DNA of 64,000 nucleotides from Brachybacterium sacelli. GTDB taxonomy: Bacteria > Actinomycetota > Actinomycetes > Actinomycetales > Dermabacteraceae. Position 1 is the first letter of the stretch. Each line of letters begins with the position of its first letter. Location of the stretch: NCBI RefSeq assembly GCF_017876545.1, contig NZ_JAGIOD010000001.1, positions 1,364,001 through 1,428,000 of the forward strand, in the 5' to 3' direction. The notes below the pieces were generated by a model that was not told the origin of the DNA, did not search any database, and was given only the letters and a program-made list of their open reading frames with translations. This document shows, in pieces, positions 44,983 to 52,358 of this stretch. Both the position numbers and the translations under genes were made by a program.

Positions 44983-46011
44983 TCAGGCGGCGCCGGTGGA
45001 GCGGCGCGGCACCAGCGTCGCCGGGGGGTTCTGCAGGGCGGTGCCGCCGGCCACCTGGGCGTCGATCCGCTGGACGAGGAGGTCGCCCGCGGTGCGTCCC
45101 ATCTCGAAGGGTCGGCGGGACAGGGCCGTGATCGCGGGAGCGGTGACCTCCGCGATGAGGGAGTCGTCCCAGCTCACGATGCCCAGTTCGGAGGGGATGT
45201 CGATCCCGCGGTCGGCGGCCGCGCGCAGGGCGCCCAGAGCGAGCAGGTCGCTCGAGGCGATCACGGCCGGGCGCGCGCTGAGGTCCCGGTTCGCCTGCGT
45301 GAAGGACCGGGATCCGGCATCGATGGTGTAGCTGCCCGAGGCGTGGGTGTGCGGGATGCCGTGGCCCGCGCACAGCCGGCGCAGCAGCTCCAGTCGCCGC
45401 CGCTCATGGGCGAAATCGGCGGGCCCGGTGAGCTGGATGCAGCCGTCGTAGCCGCGCTCGACGATGTGGTCGACGACGGTGCGCGCGTCCTCGGACTCCG
45501 CCGTCGTGACCTTCACGAAGTCCTCGGGGCCGACGTAGTGACCGATCAGGGCGAAATCCAGGGCCAGCGACTCCAGGATCGCGGGGCGGTGGTCACCTTC
45601 GGCCAGGTCCAGCAGCACCACACCGTCCACCCGGCGCTGGTGGGCCCAGGCACGGAACACGTCGATCTCCTCGTCGGGCCCACCGCGGACGAACCGCAGC
45701 AGCAGCTCGTAGCCGCGGGCGCTGGTCGCCGATTCGATGCCGGCGGTCACGGCCGAGTAGAACGGTTCCCGGGAGACCTCCTCGGGGTCCCTGACCAGCA
45801 CCAGCCCGATGTTCCCGCTGCGTCCCCGACGCAGTGCCTGGGCACCGGAGTGCGGGGTCCAGCCCACGGCCCGGGCGTGCTCGAGCACGCGTTCGCGCAG
45901 GGGCGCACTCACCCCGGGCTTGTCGTTGAGCGCGTAACTCACGGTGGCCGGGGAGATCCCGAGGTCGTGGGCGATCGTGGCGACGGTCGGGCGCGAGGAT
46001 TTCCGCGGCAT
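44983..46011 (-). CDS. LacI-family sugar-responsive repressor
   Basis: 342 residues. The DNA-binding domain is RPTVATIAHDLGISPATVSYALNDKPGVSAPLRERVLEHARAVGWTP, and the periplasmic-binding-like effector domain follows (NIGLVLVRDPEE, GYELLLRFV, DGVVLLDLAEGD). Start at 46011; the open frame extends into the upstream repeat array and is not coding there. It lies upstream of the sugar importer on the same strand and probably binds the tandem operators. Confidence 0.92.
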   Translation of the reverse strand: MPRKSSRPTVATIAHDLGISPATVSYALNDKPGVSAPLRERVLEHARAVGWTPHSGAQALRRGRSGNIGLVLVRDPEEVSREPFYSAVTAGIESATSARGYELLLRFVRGGPDEEIDVFRAWAHQRRVDGVVLLDLAEGDHRPAILESLALDFALIGHYVGPEDFVKVTTAESEDARTVVDHIVERGYDGCIQLTGPADFAHERRRLELLRRLCAGHGIPHTHASGSYTIDAGSRSFTQANRDLSARPAVIASSDLLALGALRAAADRGIDIPSELGIVSWDDSLIAEVTAPAITALSRRPFEMGRTAGDLLVQRIDAQVAGGTALQNPPATLVPRRSTGAA

Positions 46012-46133
46012 GGGAGGGCTTCCGGGTCGAGGAGAACAGGTGTCCGGCCACATGACCGCCCGGCGCCTGGCCCGGCGTCGCGAGACGGGCGCTCTGGTCG
46101 GAGCGGGACGAGGGTGCGGGTTGCGCACATGAT

Positions 46134-46200
46134 AGGTCCCAGGTCCCAGGTCCCAGGTCCCAGGTCCCAGGTCCCAGGTCCCAGGTCCCAGGTCCCAGGT
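46134..46200. repeat. tandem heptamer array (AGGTCCC x 9.6)
   Basis: Nine perfect units of AGGTCCC plus a partial AGGT, starting about 120 bases upstream of the lacI-type start codon. Simple repeat prone to slippage. Confidence 0.9.
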
Positions 46201-46286
46201 CACGCCCCGCGCCCTGGGCGACACCGGTCCCGTCCTGTGCGGCACCGGCCCCGCCCGGCGCTGGTGCGGCACTGCCCACGGCCGGC

Positions 46287-46405
46287 GGTGACCAATGGCG
46301 AGTGAGCTGGTGATCGGGTACTGGCGCTAGAGCATGAGCTGTGGCATATATGCCAGTGCGGTCGGTGGAGCGCCAGTTCTCGACGATGTCACGCATCTTG
46401 GGGCC
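46287..46405. repeat. 119-base direct repeat, copy 1, with internal palindrome
   Basis: Matches 46415-46533 at offset 128 with few differences. Contains TGGCATATATGCCA (46342-46355), flanked by outer arms 46314-46328 and 46369-46383 (13 of 15 paired). Confidence 0.85.
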
Positions 46406-46414
46406 GGCGTGGTC

Positions 46415-46533
46415 GGTGATCAATGGCGAGGGAGCTGGTGGTCGGGTACTGGCGGTAGGGCATGAGCTGTGGCATATATGCCAGTGCGGTCGGTGGAGCG
46501 CCAGTTCTCGACGATGTCACGCATCCTGGGGCC
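46415..46533. repeat. 119-base direct repeat, copy 2, with internal palindrome
   Basis: Second copy, with TGGCATATATGCCA at 46470-46483. Confidence 0.85.
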
Positions 46534-46556
46534 AGCACCAGCACCAGCACCAGCAC
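46531..46556. repeat. CAGCAC short tandem repeat
   Basis: About four units of a CAGCAC/CACCAG hexamer directly after repeat copy 2. Confidence 0.6.
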
Positions 46557-46730
46557 TGGCGCTGGGACCGTGATCGACGGAGGCTCATGATCCGACGCAT
46601 GGCCGAGGGTCCAGCCTCGACCGACCGGTCGCGCGCGGGGACGACGGCGGTGCCGCAGGGGACGCGATCGTAGGATCACCCCACGGCACGCGTCGCCATC
46701 CGAACCGGCGCCCGGACCCGAGGAGGGAGC

Positions 46731-47855
46731 ATGGCCATCACCTCGAGAGTGCTGGAGGCAGTGCGTCGGCCCCACGTCACCACCGACCTGCTCCAGATCC
46801 TCAAGGCGGTGATAGCCGCGACGGCGGCCTGGTGGTTCGCGCTGGTCGTGCTCGACTCCCGGATGCCCTTCCTCGCACCGTGGACAGCGCTGCTGACGGT
46901 GCACGCCACCGTCTTCCGCTCACTCTCACGCGGTGCCCAGACGCTGATCGCCTCCGCGCTCGGCGTCCTGATCAGCTTCCTGATCGGTAACTTCCTCGGG
47001 GTCCATCTGTGGACCTTCGCGCTCTCGCTGCTGCTGGGCATGCTCGGATCCCGGCTTCCCGGGATCCGCATGGAAGGCGTCGCGATCGCGACCACCGCGA
47101 TCTTCGTCCTCGGCAGCGGTTTCGGAGAGCAGCAGCCGCTGCTCAACGACCGGCTGGTCGAGATCGCTGTCGGCGTCGGCATCGGCGTGGTCGTGAACCT
47201 GCTGATCATCCCGCCGTTGCGTGATCGGCAGGCCGCCGCCTATGTGGACAGCATCAACCGGCGCATGGGCGCGGTGCTCGGCGACATGGCCGAAGCGTTC
47301 TCCGTCTCCTGGGACACGGACCGGGCGGAGGAGTGGTTCGGCGAAGCCGTCTCGATGCAGGAGGAGCTCGAGACCGTGCAGGAGACCGTGCGCTTCGCGC
47401 GGGAGAGCGAAAGGGCCAACCCGCGCAGTCGGTTGCCGACGCCGCTCGGTCGACGCGGACGACCGGCTCGGGCCGGGCCCACCCAGGATGTGAGCTACGA
47501 GGAGATCCTGCTGCGGGTCGACGAGGGCATCCTCCACCTGCGCCATCTGGCCCGCACCCTGCGCGATGCGAGCTACGCCGAGGGGGCCTGGGACGACTGG
47601 TTCCGGGAGCGGTGGAGCGCCATCGTGCGTGACGCGGGACACGCCATCGCCGATCCCGACCTGGACGTCGAGCCCGTCCATCACCGCCTCGATGACCTCG
47701 CGCTGCACCTGTCCGACCAGGAGGGCCTGCCCCGACAGAGCTGGCCCCTCTACGGCTCCCTCATCACGAGCATGCAGCTCATCGCCACCATCGTCGACGA
47801 CGTCGCCTCGACCCGGGAGGCGCGGGAGGGTGATCGGGAGAACCCGAGCACATAG
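46731..47855 (+). CDS. FUSC/aromatic acid exporter family protein
   Basis: 374 residues. Six membrane helices in the first 165 residues (ILKAVIAATAAWWFALVVLDSRMPFLAPWTALLTVHATVFRSLSRGAQTLIASALGVLISFLIG is the FUSC core), then a cytoplasmic helical domain with a coiled-coil-like stretch (EELETVQETVRFARESERANP). Family members export aromatic acids or other organic anions. GAGGAGGGAG before the ATG. Monocistronic, followed by short tandem repeats. Confidence 0.85.
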   Translation: MAITSRVLEAVRRPHVTTDLLQILKAVIAATAAWWFALVVLDSRMPFLAPWTALLTVHATVFRSLSRGAQTLIASALGVLISFLIGNFLGVHLWTFALSLLLGMLGSRLPGIRMEGVAIATTAIFVLGSGFGEQQPLLNDRLVEIAVGVGIGVVVNLLIIPPLRDRQAAAYVDSINRRMGAVLGDMAEAFSVSWDTDRAEEWFGEAVSMQEELETVQETVRFARESERANPRSRLPTPLGRRGRPARAGPTQDVSYEEILLRVDEGILHLRHLARTLRDASYAEGAWDDWFRERWSAIVRDAGHAIADPDLDVEPVHHRLDDLALHLSDQEGLPRQSWPLYGSLITSMQLIATIVDDVASTREAREGDRENPST

Positions 47856-47866
47856 GGGGCCGCGCA

Positions 47867-47936
47867 CGATCACACGGGGGGGTCGGTGGACGATCACGCG
47901 GGGGGTCGGTGGACGATCACGCGGGGGGTCGGCGGA
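47867..47936. repeat. 23-24-base tandem repeat, three units
   Basis: Units at 47867-47890, 47891-47913 and 47914-47936 share CGATCACGCGGGGGGTCGGT with small changes. Located between the convergent FUSC gene and the GATase-like gene. Confidence 0.85.
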
Positions 47937-48043
47937 CGAGCTCACGGTGGGGCGGCGCTCGATCTCGCAGGGGGTGGCGGACGGCGCGGGGGAGGGCCGT
48001 CGGGTCCGTTCCGCCGGTGCCGTGGTAGTAGGACCCGTCCGCT

Positions 48044-48757
48044 TCACGCGGCCATTGCGGAGTCGGGGGTGGAGCATCGGGTGTTCGCCCCGCGCAGCCA
48101 GTGCAGCATCCGGTACATCAGCTGCGTGGCCCCGGGCATGAAGCCCGCCCCATGGTGATAGGAGGAATCCATCGTGCTCACCACGAGCTCGGCGGGGAAG
48201 GTGCCCGCGTCGTAGTACAGGAGGGTGTTCGCGTGCCCCGGGATCGCCCGGTAGGGGATCTGCCACGGGTCCACGGCGACGGCGTCGCGCGCGTGCTCGG
48301 GCAGCTCCTCCAGGCGCACCAGCGGTACCGCCGAGCTCGGATGCGTGAGCACCCCGTGGTAATGCCAGTGCACCGCGTCGTCGGCCAGATGCTTCCAGAA
48401 GGGGTGATCGGTGTTGACGGAGCGGCGACCCACGTCCTCACGGAGGCGCCAGGCCCAGAAGTTCGTGCCGCGCCGCGTCTCCGAGGTGCCGGGGAGCCAG
48501 TCGCCCACGGAGTTCTCCCCATCGATGTATGCCCGCGCCCCGGGGGCCCGCAGGAAGTCCACGACCGACGGCGCGATGTGTGTCATCACGGCGGGATGCA
48601 GACGTGCCGCGACGAAGAGCCCGTCGAAGCCGTCGAGGTCGCCCTCGTGGAGCTCCGGGGCGTAGACGTCGGTGACGTCCATGGCCCGGACGGCCGGATC
48701 GCGCAGGTCCGCCAGGTGGGAGGAGCTGCCGGTGTGGAGGAAAGCGATACGGCTCAT
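48044..48757 (-). CDS. GATase-like protein of unknown function, iron-box operon
   Basis: 237 residues with the alpha/beta pattern of class I glutamine-amidotransferase-like or ThuA-like proteins: RIAFLHTGSSSHLADL at the N-terminus, FDGLFVAARLHPAVM, and TDHPFWKHLADDAVHWHYHGVLTHPSS. It is rich in conserved-looking His (HWHYHG, SYHHGAG). No signal peptide or membrane helix. Start overlaps the preceding gene by one base (TGATG). I cannot name a reaction. The neighbour at 48757 looks like a distant relative, and both are read away from the iron box. Confidence 0.65.
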   Translation of the reverse strand: MSRIAFLHTGSSSHLADLRDPAVRAMDVTDVYAPELHEGDLDGFDGLFVAARLHPAVMTHIAPSVVDFLRAPGARAYIDGENSVGDWLPGTSETRRGTNFWAWRLREDVGRRSVNTDHPFWKHLADDAVHWHYHGVLTHPSSAVPLVRLEELPEHARDAVAVDPWQIPYRAIPGHANTLLYYDAGTFPAELVVSTMDSSYHHGAGFMPGATQLMYRMLHWLRGANTRCSTPDSAMAA

Positions 48758-49401
48758 CAGGCCACCTCCGCCAGGATCGGGGCGAGTTCGAGGTGGGCGA
48801 GCGCCCGCTCGGCGAGGTCGGCGCCGGGCTGGGTGTAGCTGATCAGGTCATTGCCGGTGTGCAGGATCACCTCGCCCGCCCCCAGCGGATAGCTGACGTC
48901 CACCGGGAGGTGGCCAGGGCCGATCCCGGTGATGACCACGGCGTCCTGGGGCAGGTCCACGAGGTAGGAACGGGCGTAGAAGCCGGCCACCCCCAGGCGC
49001 TGGAGATCCTCGAAGGTGTGTGGCCCGGGCACCCCGGTCCGGTACAGCAGCTCCCGGCGGTCCACACCGTCCCAGATCGGGTGTGATCCCTGCTCGGTGA
49101 GCCAGAGATCGCTGGTGGCGTGGAACTCGAGTTTGCGGTGCTTGGGCAGGCCGTCGACGAAGGGCTCGAGCGCGTGCCCGCTGAACAGCAGCCGCCCCCC
49201 GGAGCGCACCCAGTCCGAGAGGTGCTGACGGTGGCGACGGAGGAATCGCTGGTCGCAGCCGCTGGCGAGGACGAGGCCGGCATAGGCGTCGAGGTCGATC
49301 CGGTCGAGGTCGTAGACATCGCGCACGGCGAGGCGCGGGGTGTCCTCACCCCCGGTGGTGGGGCGCTGGACGAGATGCAGGATCGAGGGCATCGAGGGCA
49401 A
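48757..49401 (-). CDS. GATase-like protein, first gene after the iron box
   Basis: 214 residues from a TTG at 49401, chosen because AGGAGG (49412-49407) is 5 bases away. The ATG at 49392 is an alternative. The ATG at 49446 falls inside the likely -10 and is unlikely. The sequence DAYAGLVLASGCDQRFLRRHRQHLSDWVRSGGRLLFSGH is the beta-alpha-beta core of GATase/ThuA-like folds. VVITGIGPGHLPVDVSYPLGAGEVILHTGNDL follows. Function unknown. Co-transcribed with the gene at 48044; diverges from an ABC importer across the IdeR-type box. Confidence 0.65.
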   Translation of the reverse strand: MPSMPSILHLVQRPTTGGEDTPRLAVRDVYDLDRIDLDAYAGLVLASGCDQRFLRRHRQHLSDWVRSGGRLLFSGHALEPFVDGLPKHRKLEFHATSDLWLTEQGSHPIWDGVDRRELLYRTGVPGPHTFEDLQRLGVAGFYARSYLVDLPQDAVVITGIGPGHLPVDVSYPLGAGEVILHTGNDLISYTQPGADLAERALAHLELAPILAEVA

Positions 49402-49453
49402 GGCGGCCTCCTGATCGGCGCCCAATAGACAAGGGCGCGGTTTCATATTGTGC

Positions 49454-49472
49454 TGAGGCTAGGCTAACCTCA
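49454..49472. promoter_or_regulatory. IdeR/DtxR-type iron box
   Basis: TGAGGCTAGGCTAACCTCA matches 16 of 19 bases of the actinobacterial consensus TTAGGTTAGGCTAACCTAA. It sits between the GATase-like pair and the ABC importer. On the minus strand it overlaps a weak promoter (GTGAGG, 17 bases, CAATAT). With iron-loaded repressor both directions would be shut off. Confidence 0.8.
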
Positions 49473-49548
49473 CTTTCGGTCGCGGGCGAGTCGGGGTCAT
49501 CCCGACGCCCGCGTCATCGTGTCCAGCCCAGTTCCGAAGTGAGGATCC

Positions 49549-51273
49549 ATGTCCGCTCGTAGATTCCGTGCCGCCTCTGCTGCAGGAGCCGTGCTCCTGC
49601 TGGTCGGTGCCGCGGCCGCCTGCACCGGCGGCCCCGGTCCCGACGGGGCCGGGAACTCCCTGAGCGGTCCGTCGACCGCCGACGAGCTGACCATCGCACT
49701 GGATGTGGACACCGGGCCCCTCAATCTCTTCGCCGGGGCGAGCGACCAGCTCGTCGGGCTGGTCTACGACAAGCTCTTCGCGCCCTCCCCCTACGTGGAG
49801 GACCCGCAGCCGTGGCTGGCCACCGAAGCCCGCCAGCTCGACGAGGTCACCTGGGAAGTCGACCTGCGGACCGACGTGACCTGGCAGGACGGCGAGCAGT
49901 TCACGCCGGAGGACGTCGTCTTCTCCTTCCAGTACATGCACGACGCCCCCACCGGGCGCTACACCCATCACGTCAACGACACCCCGTCGGTCGACGACGT
50001 CGTGAAGGTCGACGAGGACACCGTGCGCTTCGAGTGCCGCGATGCCTGCCCGTCGCTGGCGCAGGTCACACTCGCCGATCTGCCGATCGTCGCGAAGCAC
50101 GTCTGGGAGGGCGTCGATCCGGCCGAGGCCAAGACGGTCCAGGACCTGCCGATCGGCACCGGCCCCTACGAGCTGACCTCCTACAGCCCCACCGAGGGAT
50201 ATGTGTTCACGGCGAACGAGAACTACTTCGCGGGGGAGCCGACGGTGGAGAGGATCACGATGCCGGTGATCACCGACCAGTCCGGGACCTTCACCGCGCT
50301 GCAGTCCGGGGAGATCGACGCGACCACCCGCACCCTCAGCCCCGAGCTCGTCGAGCAGTTCGCGTCCTCCGGATCCCTCGACACGCTCACCACCCAGGCG
50401 TTGAGCTTTCCCGAGGTGACGATGAACTTCCGCCACGATCCGCTGGACGTGCCGGAGTTCCGTCGGGCGCTCTCGGACGCCGTCGACAAGGAGCAGATGC
50501 TCGACGTGGTCGCGCTCGGCCAGGGCCGTGCCGCCACCCAGGGCTACCCTCATCCGGACGCGCCCTTCGCCAACCCGGACAACTCCACGCCGACGGACCC
50601 GGGGGCTGCGGACACCGCTCTCGACGAGCTCGGATTCACCGACGCCGACGGTGACGGGGTGCGCGAAGCCGATGGCGTACCGATCTCGTTGACGATGCTC
50701 GTCGACTCCGGCCTGCCCCAGGACGTGCGGGCCGCCGAACTCGTGGCCGAGGACCTCGCGGAGGTCGGCATCGGTGTGGAGACCGAGGGTCTGGACGCCG
50801 CGACCCTCGAGGAGCGCTCCCTCGAGAAGGACTTCGACCTGATGATCGGGGCCATCGGTGCACACGGCGTGGCCGACCCCGACCAGTTCATCATGTCCCA
50901 CCGCTCGGGCTACCTCTGGGACTCCGACACCGATTCGGACTGGGCGCCGTGGGATGCGAGCTACGAGAAGTGGCTGCGCCAGACCACGCACGAGGGACGA
51001 CTCTCCGTGATGCAGGAGCTGCAGACGGTCCACAATGCTGCCCCGACCACCGTGCCTCTCTTCTACCCCGAGGAGCACTGGGCGGTCTCGCAGGCCTACG
51101 GAGGCTGGTTCGAGAGCCCCGGCTACGGGATCGTCCACAAGTGGTCGTTCCTGCCCTCCGACGTCGTCGAGGCGGCCCACTCCAGCGAGGTCGACGCGAT
51201 CATCGAGCGCACCGATCTCGAACCGGTCGCCGAGGTCGCCGAGCAGCCGACCTCCCAGGAGCACCAGCACTGA
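49549..51273 (+). CDS. family 5 ABC transporter substrate-binding lipoprotein (iron-regulated)
   Basis: 574 residues, signal peptide with lipobox AAAAC at about residue 24. Dipeptide/nickel/oligopeptide-type fold: DPQPWLATEARQLDEVTWEVDLRTDVTWQDGEQFTPEDVVFSFQY, then PIGTGPYELTSYSPTEGYVFTANENYF. Short C-terminus ending HQH. Family 5 proteins bind peptides, nickel or metal chelates; control by an iron box favours a metallophore or metal complex here (inference). First gene of the importer operon, 77 bases from the iron box. Confidence 0.92.
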   Translation: MSARRFRAASAAGAVLLLVGAAAACTGGPGPDGAGNSLSGPSTADELTIALDVDTGPLNLFAGASDQLVGLVYDKLFAPSPYVEDPQPWLATEARQLDEVTWEVDLRTDVTWQDGEQFTPEDVVFSFQYMHDAPTGRYTHHVNDTPSVDDVVKVDEDTVRFECRDACPSLAQVTLADLPIVAKHVWEGVDPAEAKTVQDLPIGTGPYELTSYSPTEGYVFTANENYFAGEPTVERITMPVITDQSGTFTALQSGEIDATTRTLSPELVEQFASSGSLDTLTTQALSFPEVTMNFRHDPLDVPEFRRALSDAVDKEQMLDVVALGQGRAATQGYPHPDAPFANPDNSTPTDPGAADTALDELGFTDADGDGVREADGVPISLTMLVDSGLPQDVRAAELVAEDLAEVGIGVETEGLDAATLEERSLEKDFDLMIGAIGAHGVADPDQFIMSHRSGYLWDSDTDSDWAPWDASYEKWLRQTTHEGRLSVMQELQTVHNAAPTTVPLFYPEEHWAVSQAYGGWFESPGYGIVHKWSFLPSDVVEAAHSSEVDAIIERTDLEPVAEVAEQPTSQEHQH

Positions 51274-51332
51274 GCGCCGGACGAGGGGCCGACGTGGAGG
51301 TCGCCCGCCCCGCTGAGTTCGAGAGGACGAGC

Positions 51333-52358
51333 ATGAGCAGGACGCGTACGAGAACTCCGACCAGCCGGCACCGGCGTTCCTGGGTCTCGCGCCTGGGCCA
51401 GTACGCCCTGGTGCTGTGGGTGGCGGTGACCGTGAACTTCGCGCTGCCGCGGTTGGCCCTGGGAGGCCCGGCCCTGGTGATGTACACGGGGGAGGGCGAC
51501 CCCACTGCGGAGCAGCTTGCCGAGCTCGGGCAGCTGTACGGCCTGGATGACCCGGTGCTCGTGCAGTACGGCCGCTTCTGGGCGGAACTGCTGCGGGGGG
51601 ACCTGGGTCTGTCCACCGGCCACAATCGTCCGGTCGCCGACGTGCTCCTGGAGCGCCTGCCCTGGTCGGTGGTACTGGTGGTGCTCGGTTTGGTCGGTGC
51701 GATCCTGGTCGGTGCGCTGCTCGGAGCGCTGGCGGCGTGGCGGCGCGACGCCGGCCACCCCGACCAGGACCGGGCTCTGCTGGTCACCGTCCTGGCGCTC
51801 GACGCGATGCCGGGCTTCTGGATCGCGATGCTGCTGATCGCGGTGTTCGCCGCACAGCTGGGGTGGCTTCCCTCCTACGCCTCGGCCCAGTTGCCCGACG
51901 GTGGCGGGGCCTGGCTGCTCGAGTCGGCCCGGCGCCTGGTCATGCCGCTGGCGACCATGATCGTGACCTCGATCGGTACCTACTTCCTGCTCGCCCGGGC
52001 CTCGATGAGCACCGTGCTGGCCGAGCCGTTCCTGCGTCTGGCTCGCGCCAAGGGCCTGCCCGAGCGCGTCGTCGCCACCCGACACGCCCTGCGCACCGCG
52101 CTGCTCCCGATCGTCACGAACGCGGCGATGGCGGCGGGGTCCTTGGTCTCCGGGGCGGTCGTTGTCGAGACGGTGTTCTCGTATCCCGGCCTGGGCACGG
52201 TGATCGCCGACGCGGTCGCCGAGCGGGACTATCCGCTGCTCCAGGGCGCATTCCTGCTCGCCATGCTCGGCGTGATCCTCGCGAACCTGCTGGCAGACCT
52301 CGTCTACCCGCTGCTGGACCCGCGGGTCCGTCGCACCGCGGAGGTGGTGCCGGCATGA
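51333..52358 (+). CDS. ABC importer permease (DppB-type)
   Basis: 341 residues, six membrane helices with a basic N-terminus. It has the DppB features AELLRGDLGLSTGHNRPVADVLLERLPWSVVLV and the C-terminal EAA-like loop LRLARAKGLPERVVATRHALRTALLPIVTNAAM. Starts 60 bases after the binding protein and overlaps the fused permease-ATPase (ATGA). Confidence 0.93.
   Translation: MSRTRTRTPTSRHRRSWVSRLGQYALVLWVAVTVNFALPRLALGGPALVMYTGEGDPTAEQLAELGQLYGLDDPVLVQYGRFWAELLRGDLGLSTGHNRPVADVLLERLPWSVVLVVLGLVGAILVGALLGALAAWRRDAGHPDQDRALLVTVLALDAMPGFWIAMLLIAVFAAQLGWLPSYASAQLPDGGGAWLLESARRLVMPLATMIVTSIGTYFLLARASMSTVLAEPFLRLARAKGLPERVVATRHALRTALLPIVTNAAMAAGSLVSGAVVVETVFSYPGLGTVIADAVAERDYPLLQGAFLLAMLGVILANLLADLVYPLLDPRVRRTAEVVPA

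Larger units (their letters stand above)
46012..46730. other. 719-base repeat-rich intergenic region
   Basis: Holds a heptamer array, two copies of a 119-base repeat containing palindromes and a short CAGCAC run. No gene is recognised. The flanking genes (LacI and FUSC) are divergent. Confidence 0.6.

Noticed and set aside
46134..46200. CRISPR array
   Set aside because: Units are 7 bases with no spacers; this is a simple tandem repeat.
49446..49446. ATG at 49446 as start of the first GATase-like gene
   Set aside because: It overlaps the likely -10 hexamer (CAATAT) next to the iron box; the TTG at 49401 has a proper AGGAGG.
49459..51270. A 603-codon minus-strand frame opposite the family 5 binding protein
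   Set aside because: Shadow of the real gene; composition unlike a protein and no start context.
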